A DNA stretch of 43,643 bases from Bondarzewia mesenterica (Eukaryota; Basidiomycota; Agaricomycetes; Russulales; Bondarzewiaceae): contig SGPL01000247.1 in the NCBI GenBank assembly GCA_004802705.1, positions 3,144 through 46,786 on the forward strand, in the 5' to 3' direction. Below are positions 1-9,281 of the stretch, one piece after another. Positions within the stretch are counted from its first letter, which is position 1; the number at the start of each line of letters is the position of its first letter. The notes under the pieces were generated by a model. The model worked only from the letters and a program-made list of their open reading frames with translations, did not search any database and was not told the origin of the DNA. The translations under genes and the position numbers were made by a program.

Positions 1-44
1 TNGCNTNCTCTGANNNNGAGTTTNNCATCCNNANGNANATCNNT

Positions 45-468
45 TGTCAAGATGCNCNAGNTCTGGTGGCTNNNNGCAGTNNTCGAGCCAGTTTTGATGC
101 CTNATAGTGGCAGTTCTGATAGAGAGGGTTCATTCTGANGCTTAGACTGGGGCNAANGTCAAGCTGAGGTGANGTCAGAAGCAGGGGCTGGTACCCTGTG
201 TTCTATTACGCACGAGTCTATGCTAATACAGAGCAAAAGACNAAGTATATTAAGCTGAAGAGAAGAGAAGCTGCTGCGGAGACATAAGTAGCGCCTTCTG
301 TGGNGCACAGACTATTGCTATATATTATACAAGGGCNNGAGTGACGGGAGAGATCAGATAGGTAAGGGGATCANNGCTGATCAGACCGCCTTNTTAGAAG
401 TGTAGGTAGTGGTGCNTCTAATCGTAGAAAAAGTGAGAAAANAAAATGTATCGGTACCATTCATGACA
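45..468 (-). repeat. 3' LTR of the Ty3/gypsy element
   Basis: It begins TGTCAAG and ends TGACA, so the termini form a short inverted repeat with the usual TG...CA ends. It aligns over its whole length with 9282-9706. By eye the two copies differ mainly by transitions, at very roughly 15 percent. Because the element is read on the minus strand, this copy is the downstream LTR. A pyrimidine tract on the plus strand (the polypurine tract on the minus strand) sits immediately beside it. Confidence 0.9.
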
Positions 469-490
469 ACTGCCCCCCCGCTATCCTCCT
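469..490 (-). other. polypurine tract of the Ty3/gypsy element
   Basis: On the minus strand a purine-rich run with seven consecutive G residues lies directly against the LTR boundary at 468. This is the expected place and composition for the plus-strand DNA primer of an LTR retrotransposon. It independently supports minus orientation. Confidence 0.75.
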
Positions 491-554
491 GTTGCCCTCA
501 ACAGGACCTCTAGTCTGTGCGGTGCCCNTAGTCATCNGNGTCTACNGACTAGTN

Positions 555-2101
555 CTAATCATAGCAGGNGCTGTCTGTGCCTCCTCNCCCATCATAGTNG
601 TCTCTTGGGTCGTGAGAGGGGCCTGCGGGTCCCTTCNCTTTGTCGAGGAGGCACTTTGGGCAAGCCCTAGNGAAGTGGTTGACTGAGCCGCAGAGGTANC
701 ACCTTTTAACAGGTCCGCTGTGAGGTTTTNCTGCTCNCCTCTTCACCATCTGTACTNNACCATCGGGTACCTTCGTNATTTGAGGCTTNGCATACCTCCG
801 ATGTTNCCCANCTCTAATCCNTGCTGCCTCTGCAGCATCCGCCTGTCTGGCCTCCTCCAGGAGGCAAGGTGAGACCATGCTAGCAAGGGGAGAGTTGGCG
901 ACCAGGGGTTCTATCCTGGCATTCNTGTTCGCNGCCTGGAGTCGTGCAGAGACGTCCCACCTGTCTACAGTGAGGCGNGANCNGTGTTGTTCATGCCGTT
1001 CAATGGCACAGCAGTCTTCCTCGATCTCGAGGGTCAGCACGCGGTATCGTCNGACATNTGCCNTCAGCCCAGGTTCACCTATTCAGNNCANAGCTCCTTN
1101 GATCGGCNCATATTGCTCCAAGGACATNATNNCATCATGNAAAGTCCTTCTTGGCTGCAATNGTGTTATCTGTGAGAAGNGGAGGAGGNTATACTGGGAG
1201 AGCTGTGGNGGGGTGGCTATAGTGAANGACTCCTTCAGNNGTNAGCTCCNTTTTCATGATGANCATGGGCAGGTNGAATCTTTCNATAAAGGAGGGCNTG
1301 GCATAGATCGAGTTAGGAGATNGTGTCNTGAGACGAGATAGGCGCATGTAGGTGGTGGAGGAGGCAGGGCTTTGGGGTATGGGGGACATGTTGGTGNANN
1401 CATCTTCNTGAGGGAGGGGTGCCAGTGANGAACNAGATGNGAGGAGAGGGAGAGNGGGATGTTGCTGCNCCTGTGAGGAATGAGATTCTCTCCAGGCTGG
1501 CAACTGCTTCTTGCATATTTANCCGTCCTGTAGNTAGCTCTTNNTGTAGAGCTAGTGCNGTCCTCCTTGCTTTCTCTGCTGCTGCTAGGGCNTCAAAGGC
1601 CCTCCTTGCCCTCTCCTGNTGGTCTGCTTCTCACTGTGCCTCTGCTAGTCCCTCCAGGATAGTCTGCTAGGCTGCTTCTGCCNAGTCCGCCTCCNCCGCT
1701 CCTTCNTGTGTGGCCAGCCTGTGGCCTTCTTCTGCTATTGCCTCGAAGATTTTGAGGGCTTCNGCTGCTNCCTCTTNGAGGGCCTCATCCTGTGTNGCTC
1801 ATTGTCTTAACTCTTCNCNGATGTNGTCATCATTGTGAGTTATAGGAGAAAAGGGTGGTGCATATTCTATGTCACNGTGCATCCTTAGTTCTTNGAGGGT
1901 CACCTCGTTGAGGTACTNCTATTCTTCTGGGGTCTCATTCTGTATGNGTGAGGNTGTTGCCCGTGGGCTGCTGGTGGGGGAGAAAATGGGAGAGGAGGTG
2001 NGGGTGAGGGTGCTGAGAATGGANGACATANTAAGAGGGCTAGAGTCNATATTGTTAGTACTAGCTGAAAAAATTGCAAGGTGTAGGAGGAAATTTATCA
2101 T
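555..2101 (-). pseudogene. extra downstream ORF of the gypsy element, with CCHC zinc knuckle
   Basis: Pol ends at 2147. A new ATG at 2101 starts another reading frame that can be followed, with stops and two frame changes (near 1313 and near 1040-1100), to a stop at 555. The N-terminal ~60 residues are Ser/Thr/Pro-rich. Then comes a long Ala/Glu/Arg/Leu segment (about 1550-1800) that looks helical and possibly coiled-coil. The last part (555-1040) is an open run of 161 codons containing CX2CX4HX4C at 659-701: YLCG, then NH, then RAC. The first Cys codon reads TGN because of an ambiguous base. The position is that of env in some gypsy elements, but I see no signal peptide or membrane segment. 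It is a nucleic-acid-binding, Gag-like protein by motif only; its function is unknown. Confidence 0.6.
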
Positions 2102-2249
2102 AGGGCTGTGGAAACTGTGGAAAGAGAGGGAACTTGCCCCCCCTCTTTATAATCTTCGTCGACCTCGATGATTGGACGATAACACCAGAGGTGATGTGGG
2201 GCTTATCGCATGCNGGTGCTTTCTGTGGAATTCTTCGAAGGTGCCTTGT

Positions 2250-2392
2250 GCATCTGCCATGTNTTCTTTGAGGTCTTCTNAGAACATCCACTCGTCATCT
2301 NCGGGTGAGNAACCCTTCCATCGGACTAAATATTGAAGGTTTCCATGGAACATGNGGNAATCTAATAGCGATTCGACCTNATATGCTTCTTN
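2250..2392 (-). other. chromodomain at the Pol C-terminus
   Basis: The translation contains VESLLD, then FHGNLQYLVRWKG, then a DDEW motif and an acidic EDLKE helix. This is the aromatic-cage chromodomain layout (V/Y-E, YLVRWKGY, W-E). It is preceded by NIH-VFHI-LITPY, the segment that links integrase to the chromodomain in chromoviruses. In this family the domain is known to steer integration toward methylated-histone chromatin, which would fit the repeat-dense setting; that targeting is inferred here. Confidence 0.88.
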
Positions 2393-2501
2393 ATTGTCAA
2401 TGAGGTCANGAGGGTTNGGTCTTTCGAAGTTTAGGCNATGTGCCATTGTCTCTGTGTATGGTGTGATCAANGATATGTGAAATACNNAATGGATGTTNCA
2501 C

Positions 2502-2506
2502 CCNTT
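2502..2506. repeat. left target-site duplication of nested LTR
   Basis: CCNTT matches the right-hand CCGTT at 4368-4372. Its last T overlaps the first T of the LTR, implying that one T of a TTT run has been lost. Confidence 0.65.
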
Positions 2507-2986
2507 GTCNCGGTTAAAAAGGTTTTTCAATCTAGGTATATGTNAGATTTTCCTACTTTCTCAGAATATACCTATCGTTCGATGTGAGGGATATTCTGTA
2601 GATANTTATGAAGCAAGGTTGCAGTGNTTCCTTAGTAAGGGATGAANAAAGAGTTGTGGAAAATATTTCTGTGATTTNAGAAATTTTTTCTATGTTGATC
2701 TGAGCAGAACTGAATTTTCAGTTCAGGAGGATGAGCAGCAGACTAGTAGTGACACAAGAAAATCGTTATATTTAGGTGTTGCAATACGAACAACACTACG
2801 ACTGAATATNTATAAAGCTTCCAGAGATGTTGTAGGAACCCTAGGATTTACGACCTAGCTGATAGCTACAAGGACTTTGACTTTACTTAAGANGTTTTGA
2901 ATTTCTCCACCAGAAAGAAATNCAAGTGAAATTTNAATTCTCAGATTGAATTGAAAACTTGGGGGCTGCTCTCCCAAAAGCCCTCC

Positions 2987-2993
2987 TTATATA
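2987..2993 (-). promoter_or_regulatory. TATA box of the nested LTR
   Basis: On the minus strand the sequence reads GGTATATAAGGAGGGC. The corresponding place in the second copy (about 38060-38075) reads GATATAAGGAGGGC, so this block is among the better conserved of the LTR. It lies about 130-325 bp downstream, on the minus strand, of the heat-shock-element-like array. That is a sensible promoter arrangement and the basis for orienting the element. Confidence 0.6.
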
Positions 2994-3124
2994 CCTTTTT
3001 CTCTACCTGCTTAGTAANCAGATCACCNTGATTTTNAAATCATTGCTAATCATCCTGAATTTTCCAGCTTATGNCATCATTTTCTTCNAACTTCTTTATC
3101 CTTTCATTTTCCTATTCTTGCTTT

Positions 3125-3311
3125 TTNTNNAATGTTCTTCTGCTTTCTTGAATGATCCTGCTGATTAAAATTCCTCCAATTTCTTCTAGAATGTTCTTTC
3201 TTGTTCTTGTATATTCTTGATAATTATTGCCNATTATTTCTTCNAGAACATTCTACTTCTTTCNTCAACTTTCCAGGTATATCTTTTCCTACTCATTTTT
3301 CCAGAACATTC
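3125..3311. promoter_or_regulatory. array of four heat-shock-element-like sites at ~58-bp spacing
   Basis: Three sites are exact TTCnnGAAnnTTC triplets: 3184-3196, 3241-3253 (one N in a spacer) and 3299-3311. A fourth, 3125-3137, fits if two Ns are C and G. Their starts are 59, 57 and 58 bp apart, with weaker similarity between the intervening sequences, so the block looks like a degenerate ~58-bp tandem repeat built round the site. Three alternating nTTCn/nGAAn units are the known binding site of the fungal heat-shock factor Hsf1. Activity is inferred. Confidence 0.6.
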
Positions 3312-4367
3312 TTCAATGTTCTTCAGCTTTCNAGTTATTTCTGTTTTTAGGTAGAGTCTGTAAATAATAAGGGAATATTGGATTCTTGCTCAAGGATAAT
3401 AATGATGATGTTTTTTGAGGCTAAAATTTGTGTTTGTGAATAAAAAGAGAGGGGGGNAGTGTATTTTAAAAAAATTGGTTTTCTAAATAAAAGTCCATTT
3501 CAAATCTAAATAAAATCCAAATAAAATCTGCAAACTGAATGGTAAGTCTCTTCTTAATTTTTAGAATAAAAATTGAGTGAAAAAAGTTAAAGAACGTAGT
3601 CANGATTTGAAAAAGANGACGGCAAAGATAGTGAAAATCACAATCCAAATGGGAATCTGGAGCCGGCCAGCCCATTCCCATATCCTNTGTCTCCTCTGCC
3701 TATCCCTTTCCTGCTTNAGAATATCCTCCAGTGAAACAATAATGCNNGTGTGGGTATTACGTCCTGCNAACCCAATAATCNCTNAATATTGTCAAATCCA
3801 TGAAATGATCGTCCAACGAGTGGGTACAATCAGCAGACTCCTCTCTTCTCTACTTATCACCTCAAACTCCACCNAAGATCTCTGATACCTGATCACTTGT
3901 GAAACCNTTCCACGCAGTTGGGTTTCNGCATTCGCGCCAAATGGCCNAGCTTCGACTTGAATGCNGACTTCGATTGGTCGGCGAGGTTCGTCAAGGAGTT
4001 GCCAATGACCTTCNNTTTCNGGGATTGCATTTATGGTTATGAAGGGATTAGGGATGTCGGNGATAGAGGGCNGTGGGATAAGAATANGCGTGGAAACAAA
4101 TGAGGAGGTGGTTGTGATGNGATCATTTTGGGTTCTGGGCTCAGAGATTGATGATGTAGAGGATGTGACCAAGATTTGAATGGTGGAGAAGGACTGCATA
4201 ATTGAAATAATAGAAGTTTAAAGGACTGTATGTGTGAATGATGGGAGTGTGTTTGAGAAAAATGGTCGAGCTTNATTTTCTTGGTTGCGCTTGTCGACTT
4301 AGCCGAGTTACGGCATTTGTGCTTCTTTTCGCCATGTTCTCNTCCAAAACCATTTTTGGGCATGACA

Positions 4368-4372
4368 CCGTT
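4368..4372. repeat. right target-site duplication of nested LTR
   Basis: CCGTT follows directly after the terminal TGACA and pairs with CCNTT at 2502-2506. Confidence 0.65.
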
Positions 4373-5660
4373 CNGTAATTTCAGTCNGACATTCACTGGG
4401 GATGGAGTGTCGAGGACTTTNAAGGGGCCATATCTCTGAGGTGCGAGTTTTGCTGAGGGGTGTGTGGTGGCAAGGTTCTTTGCTTCTAGCCACACTTNNT
4501 CCCCCTTCTGGTACTCCTTGCCTGCTTTTGGCCCCTTTCATGCCATCACCTGAGCCNCTAGCTGATGGGAGGCGATTGTATCCTTCCTGATATCTTCTAG
4601 GCATTTCAGCCTTTGAGAGATTGCAGGAAGGATGGAGTCTCCCAGCACCTCCAGTAATGACCGCGGGATATATCCCATGATTAAGTCNAATNGCGCCTTC
4701 TTGGTGGACGAGTAGGCAGTAGAGTTGTGGGCNAACTNTGNGGCCNGTAGTAGGTCCACCCAGTCATCTCCTTGAAAGTTNCAGAAGATCTGTAGGAANT
4801 GCTCTAGTGACTGGTTGGTTCACTCAGTCTGTCNGTTGGTCTGGGGGTGATAGGCCGTAGACATCACTTGTTTTATTCCTATCTTCTTGCAAAGTTCCTT
4901 CNTGACTTTTGCNGCATACTGTGGTCCTCTGTNTGAGATAATCTTGCTTGGTAGACCATAGTGTCTCCATACCTAATACTTATAGAGGTCTGCCATTTGT
5001 ACTGCCATGATGTTTTTATGGCATGGGGCAAACACCACACCTTTCGATACGTCGTGGTCTATGAAGACTGATATCAAGTCAAAGCCTTTTGACAGTNGTA
5101 GGTCCGTGATGAAATCNGTCGAGACCACCTGGAATGGGAGTGCGTGAGCNTCAGCCAGTATGGGGATTACTGGTATCTTTGCTCAGTTGGGCTGATTCTT
5201 TAAAGCTTNGCAGACTGCGCATCCCTTGACNTACTCTTTAATGAACACTGTCATGCCTGGCCACTAAAAATCCCTTTGCACTCTTTCCACCNTCTTNCAT
5301 TCCCCTAGGTGGCTNGCAGCTGNTGGGTCGTGGTGCTGCTGGACAATTTCTCGCCGAAGACCTTGGTCCTTTGGGACGTAAATACGTCCCCTGAATAGGA
5401 TNAGGCCATCCTCCGTGTTCCATTCCTCCATCCCTTTTNACATTGTCCTGGGTCNAGCTGACTTTATGAGTTNCAAGGCGAGAGCGATCTCATCATCCAT
5501 GTNNTTCGAACCTTTAATCCGCTCCTTTAGGGAGGTTTTGACAGAGTCTTCCTCAGACNCGAGCACTTTTACGAATAGCGCGCGGTCTAAGAGGACGCGT
5601 TCTTCATTGTCTGACCTNCCATCATCGAAGTNNGGCCGCCTGGACAGGCTATCTGGCATG
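4373..5660 (-). other. gypsy integrase domain
   Basis: The zinc-binding N-terminus shows QQHHD and SHLGE followed by the region of the CC pair. The catalytic core shows STDFITDL (first Asp, codon 5114-5116), S-X-RGPQYAA (the X codon is NAC, so Asp if N is G) and, after HPQTN-QTE, the TNQSLE glutamate. All three DDE positions are therefore compatible with an active ancestor. The core is followed by WLEAKNL and LAPQRYGP-KVLD, the GPY/F-like C-terminal module. One stop lies between QTE and TNQ. Confidence 0.88.
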
Positions 5661-6200
5661 CATTTNGTCCCTTTGATGTNATGGATTTTGAAGTCAAAAN
5701 NGGTCAGAAAGAGTGCCNATCGCGCCTGTCNGCGGTTTAGTTTGCGAGCGTCCTTGTAAAATGTCAGNTTTTTGTGGTCTGAGTGGACTTCAATAGTGTG
5801 NTCTGAGCCTTCTAGGAAGTGTCTCCATGCTTCGAAGGCTCAGATGATCACNAGTAGTTCTCTATCGTAGACATTGTAGTTTTGTTCCNCNNGAGAAAAT
5901 CCTTTAGATAGGTAGGCACATGGGTGCCATTGCTCATCTTCTCCCCATTGTAGTAGAATNCCCCCCGTGGCAGTAANNGAGGCNTCTGTGTTGACCCTGA
6001 ANAGTTTTGTAGTGTCAGGCTNGATTAGTACTGGCATGGATGTGAACACATTTTTNAGNGCNTCGAACACTTTCTGCTGGGGTTCTTCCCAGTGCCACCT
6101 GATGTTTTTTTTTTTGTGAGGTCGTGCATGGGTTGTGCAAGGTGGGCATACCCCTTGATGAAGCGCTGGTAAAAGTTGCCAAACNNTAGGAATGATCGGA
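5660..6200 (-). other. gypsy RNase H domain
   Basis: The translation contains the connection FYQRFIKGYAHLAQPLHDLT, then WEEPQQKVFE-LKNVFTSMPVL, then ILLQWGEDEQWHPCAYLSKGFS and EQNYNVYDREL, and finally EVHSDHKKLTFYKD. This is the conserved Ty3/gypsy RNase H core, including YDREL and SDHK. Several residues are ambiguous because of Ns. A stop follows VII at about 5840. Confidence 0.88.
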
Positions 6201-6239
6201 NGTCTCNTACCNTCTGNGGCGTGGGCCAGTTAGAAAGCC

Positions 6240-6870
6240 CTTCAATTTTTTATTGNGTCCATCTCTATTTTGTCATGGGAGATNATAAATCCCAGATAGT
6301 CTACCTTTTTAGCCTCGAAAGTACATTTCTCTGGCTTGAGGAAAAGGTCGTTCCCTACTAGTTGACTGAGTATTTCATTTACAAGCTCCCTATGCCTTTC
6401 CATATGAATGGTTGCTATCAGGATGTTGTCTATGTAGATGATTACTTCCCCCGTCATGATCAGATCCTTGAAAAGTTCGTTCATCATGGTCTAAAATGTT
6501 GCTAGCGAGTTGGTTAGGCCGAAGAACATCACCATTGGTTCAAACAGCCCTTAGTTCATAAGGAATGCTGCTTTCTCCTGGTCTCCTTCTTTAATACGGA
6601 TATTGTTGTAGCCCCAGTAGACATCCATTTTGGTGAATATGCATTTGACTTTTAGGCTTTCTATAATATCTGAGCTAAGCGGGAGAGGGTATCAGTTCTT
6701 AATGGTATGTTCATTCAGCTTCCGGTAGTCCTGTACAGGGCGGAGCTTCCCATCCTTTTTCTTAACAAAGAAGAAGGGGGAGGCATAGGGCGACTTGGAT
6801 GTCCTAATGGTTCCTCGCCTCAGATGCTCATCCAAGAACTTGTCGAGTTCAGCCTGCTCATTCCTTGATA
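6240..6870 (-). other. gypsy reverse transcriptase domain, active site mutated
   Basis: Landmarks in order are LRRGTIRTSKSPYASP, FFFVKKKDGKLRPVQDYR, LNEHTIKN, IFTKMDVYWGYNNIRI, FFGLTNS and IIYIDNILI, then FLKPEKCTFEAKKVDYLGF. The catalytic box YVDD/YIDD reads YIDN at 6425-6436: the second Asp codon is AAC, a single G-to-A step from GAC. In-frame stops stand where Gln codons are expected at the N-GLFEP and ATF-TMM positions. Confidence 0.92.
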
Positions 6871-7249
6871 AGGGGATGATTTTTGTTGTGATCCCATCAG
6901 GTGCTCCCGGTTTCAGCTCAATCTTATGATCCCAGGTACTGGGAGGAGGGAAGTTTTGTGATGCCTCCTCTTCAAAAACTCGTCGGTGGCCCAGGTAATG
7001 GATGGAGATGGATTCTTCTATCGACCTCTTTGGTTGGTCTTTCCCCGCCTCCTCTGCTAGTTTCTACGAGACCGAGGCTGCACTAATCCTCTCTTCCATT
7101 CCACAGCTGCGGAGGATTTTCCAGAGCGACTGTTGATACTGCCAGTTTTATCGGTTCCTTTCGCACCAGTAGGGGCAGTTCTGAAAATGTAGGGTTTCAT
7201 TTCACCAGTCGATCGTTGGGTTGTGCGTCCTTAGCCAAAAGAGCCCTAG

Positions 7250-7530
7250 AATTATCTCATCATCCCTTATGTCTGACACATATAGTCTCATCATCTCGAC
7301 ATGATTGTTAATCCGTAGCCAGAGGTAAGCGAATTCCTTAATTCGCCCTAGGACATTTTCAATGTTGTCGACATTTCAGATTTTAATTTCATTTCTTAGT
7401 TTAGTCATCCTAAGTCCGTATTTCCATACCGCCTTCCAATGAATGAACCTCCCAGTTGCCCCGCTGTCTATCATTGCCTTCATTTTGACGCTTTCGATGC
7501 CACTTTGTGATATTCAAGATGTAATCTCCA
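7250..7530 (-). other. gypsy aspartic protease domain
   Basis: The motif AMIDSGATGRFIHW has its catalytic Asp codon at 7466-7468, the DSGA box of retropepsins. It is followed by KYGLRMTKL, then IILGLFWLRTHNP, the conserved I-LG-WL motif near the protease C-terminus. It is in the same frame as RT. An in-frame TGA lies about 15 codons upstream of the catalytic box. Confidence 0.88.
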
Positions 7531-7718
7531 ATTGCTTGCCCTTGGTGGATTTTACAAAGATAGAATTATCGTAGCAGCCTTTCATCCAAAGCCACATCTG
7601 GAACTTTAGACTCATCAAAAATCCTCCTATTTCCCATCATCCTCCTCGCTGGATTCAGCGAGTGCTTCCCTTTCCTCTGTTGAGAGCTTTCTGATGACCT
7701 TTTTGAGTTCCTCTACAG

Positions 7719-9130
7719 TCATCTTCTTGCCCCCCCTTCTTCTTTTGCTACTCTAGTACGGACATCACGGTCTGGGCAGTCCTTAGCCCGATGTCCAGTT
7801 TTGCTACACCTAAAGCACCGGCCTTCGTCCATGTACTGCTTTTTGTCTTTGTCTGACAGAGTGTTGGTGGCCCGTACCCTCGCCTTTCCCTTCCATTCTT
7901 TCCGTTCCTTCCCTCTGTCTACATCCATTGCATNTGAGTCGCGCGCCTTGCTTCCCCTAGGNACNNANTTTNCTTTATCCTTCTGNGAGGAGTGGTGCCT
8001 TCTGAGGAAGGATTGTAGCTTGTGCCATTGGTTATCGGCAGTGGCCGCATCCTTATACCAATCCTCGATTTTGGTCGGTACTAGGTTCTTTCAGTAGACC
8101 TTCTTTACGATTGCCAGGTTTAGTGCCTCCATGAAGTATTCGATGAGCACTGGGCTCTCCGTTATTTTGGACTCTGACACCAGGTTCACAAATTCGGTGA
8201 TGAAGTCATCTGCCATACGTTTTCCCTGTCTGATTTGAGACAACTTCATTCTGGCATTTGCTGCGATGTTTGCATCTACAAATTGAGCCACGAAGTTATC
8301 TTCAAATTTCTTCTAAGTTCCGTAGTTGTCCGCCTTTTCGTATTTTTCTAACTTCAACCATTTCTAGGTTTTGGCTGTTCCTCCTTCCAGGTAGGATAAG
8401 GTGAACAGGACCTTCCTTTGCTCATCTAGAGCTTCAGCATCGTCCATAAACTCCTTTGGCTTTGCCCTAAAATAGACCTTGCATTCTAGGATGAAGAGCC
8501 TAGAGCTTTCCCTCTGTTTGTTGAATGGGGAGGGAGTCTTGACCTTTGGTCCTGACTTGTTGGTCGATGGTGTAGTTGTCATTTCTTGCACAGGTGGCAG
8601 AGGAGGAGGTGGAGGTGGGTTTGATGGTAATAGGTTGGAGGCCTGTGGTTGGGTAGGTGGGTTCGTGTTAGCAGGAGGTGGTCCTTGACCTGGTTCTGAT
8701 GGTGGGGTGGAGTTAATGACTTGTGGATTGTTGTGAAGTTCTTGGTGGATGCTTGCTTGTGGGGATAAGATGGGCAGGCTACTAGATCAGGATGATTCAG
8801 GTGGTATATTCCTTCTGTTTTCTGCACGGAGTGCCAATGATGATGATGGTGTTCCTCCTTGTATTTCAGTGGGTAATGGTTCTTCTGTCTTGCGAAATAT
8901 CCAAGAGTGGCATTGATTGTCATAATAAATGGGGTAGATGGGCTTCTCCTCATCTTTGTGGGTGTCTGGGTGTGTCCTTGTGAGGTATGTTTTTAGTGAC
9001 GCACTGTATCTTCTGCCCAAGGGGATCTCGACCCCTGGTGGCAGGCGGCTTGTGGACGAAATGGTGAGTTGATTTTCTGGAGACTGAGACACTTGCTGAT
9101 ATCTACACCAATGACACTGCTATCTGCCAT
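7719..9130 (-). pseudogene. gag: gypsy Gag with CCHC zinc knuckle
   Basis: One frame runs from about 9092 to a stop at 7719, broken by stop codons near 8787, 8364, 8311 and 8091. These fit single C-to-T or G-to-A changes in Arg, Trp or Gln codons. The order is a Ser/Pro-rich N-terminus, a poly-Pro tract near 8600, the retrotransposon-gag fold (KQRESSRLFILECKVYFRA ... MADDFITEFVNLVSE), and a basic region with CFRCSKTGHRAKDC at 7776-7817. After a G7 run at 7730-7736 the C-terminal tail (MTVEELKKVIRKL) continues in another frame. The start is uncertain: the open frame from 9092 begins with GTG, and an ATG at 9130 is in a different frame. Confidence 0.88.
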
Positions 9131-9261
9131 CACTCCGGTGTCCCTTGGTGCTTCTCCAAAGATTGGCTACCTTAGGCTCTTTGTTGCTTGGGTCAAGAAG
9201 AACCCTCAAGCGCAACTAGATATGTCTATAGTCTCTAGTCTGAGTTCGGGTTCGGGTTCAG

Positions 9262-9281
9262 TTGTGGGAGCTTGATATAGT
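9262..9281 (-). other. candidate primer-binding site
   Basis: Directly inside the 5' LTR the minus strand reads ACTATATCAAGCTCCC. The TATCAAGC core resembles the TATCAGAGC of initiator-Met tRNA priming sites, but the match is incomplete. Only the position is secure. Confidence 0.35.

Larger units (their letters stand above)
2506..4367 (-). mobile_element. nested long LTR-like element (probable solo LTR)
   Basis: A 1.86-kb block begins TGTCN and ends TGACA, the same termini as the gypsy LTRs, and splits the integrase tail from the chromodomain. The flanks read CCNTT (2502-2506) and CCGTT (4368-4372), a 5-bp target duplication if one T was lost at the left junction. Removing the block plus one duplication deletes a multiple of three bases and rejoins the integrase ...LKL segment to NIH-VFHI in frame. 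A diverged copy is present at 37600-39381 in the same orientation. No gene is recognised inside. A TATA box and heat-shock-like sites suggest a promoter reading on the minus strand, so a solo LTR of an unidentified element is the best reading. A non-autonomous element is the alternative. Confidence 0.82.
2147..7640 (-). pseudogene. pol: gypsy Pol polyprotein (PR-RT-RH-IN-chromodomain), interrupted
   Basis: All recognisable Pol segments lie in one reading frame: protease near 7466, RT 6240-6870, RNase H 5660-6200, integrase 4373-5660 and, beyond the nested insertion, the chromodomain to a TAA at 2147. That frame differs from Gag's, as expected for gag-pol frameshifting, although a nearby homopolymer indel complicates the exact shift. 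Several in-frame stops replace Gln or Trp codons, including one just before the MMNEL segment at 6487, where TAG stands for an expected CAG. The C-terminal ~30 residues after the chromodomain are basic, ending GRRRL. Without the insertion and stops the product would be an ordinary-length chromoviral Pol. Confidence 0.9.

Noticed and set aside
4037..4495. 152-codon minus ORF as a separate gene
   Set aside because: It is a chimera of the integrase C-terminus and the end of the nested LTR across the insertion junction at 4367.
6015..6245. 76-codon minus ORF
   Set aside because: An out-of-frame shadow of the RT to RNase H connection; the true frame gives FYQRFIKGYAHLAQPLHDLT.
8579..8953. 124-codon His/Pro-rich minus ORF
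   Set aside because: An out-of-frame shadow of Gag. The Gag frame runs through the same bases.
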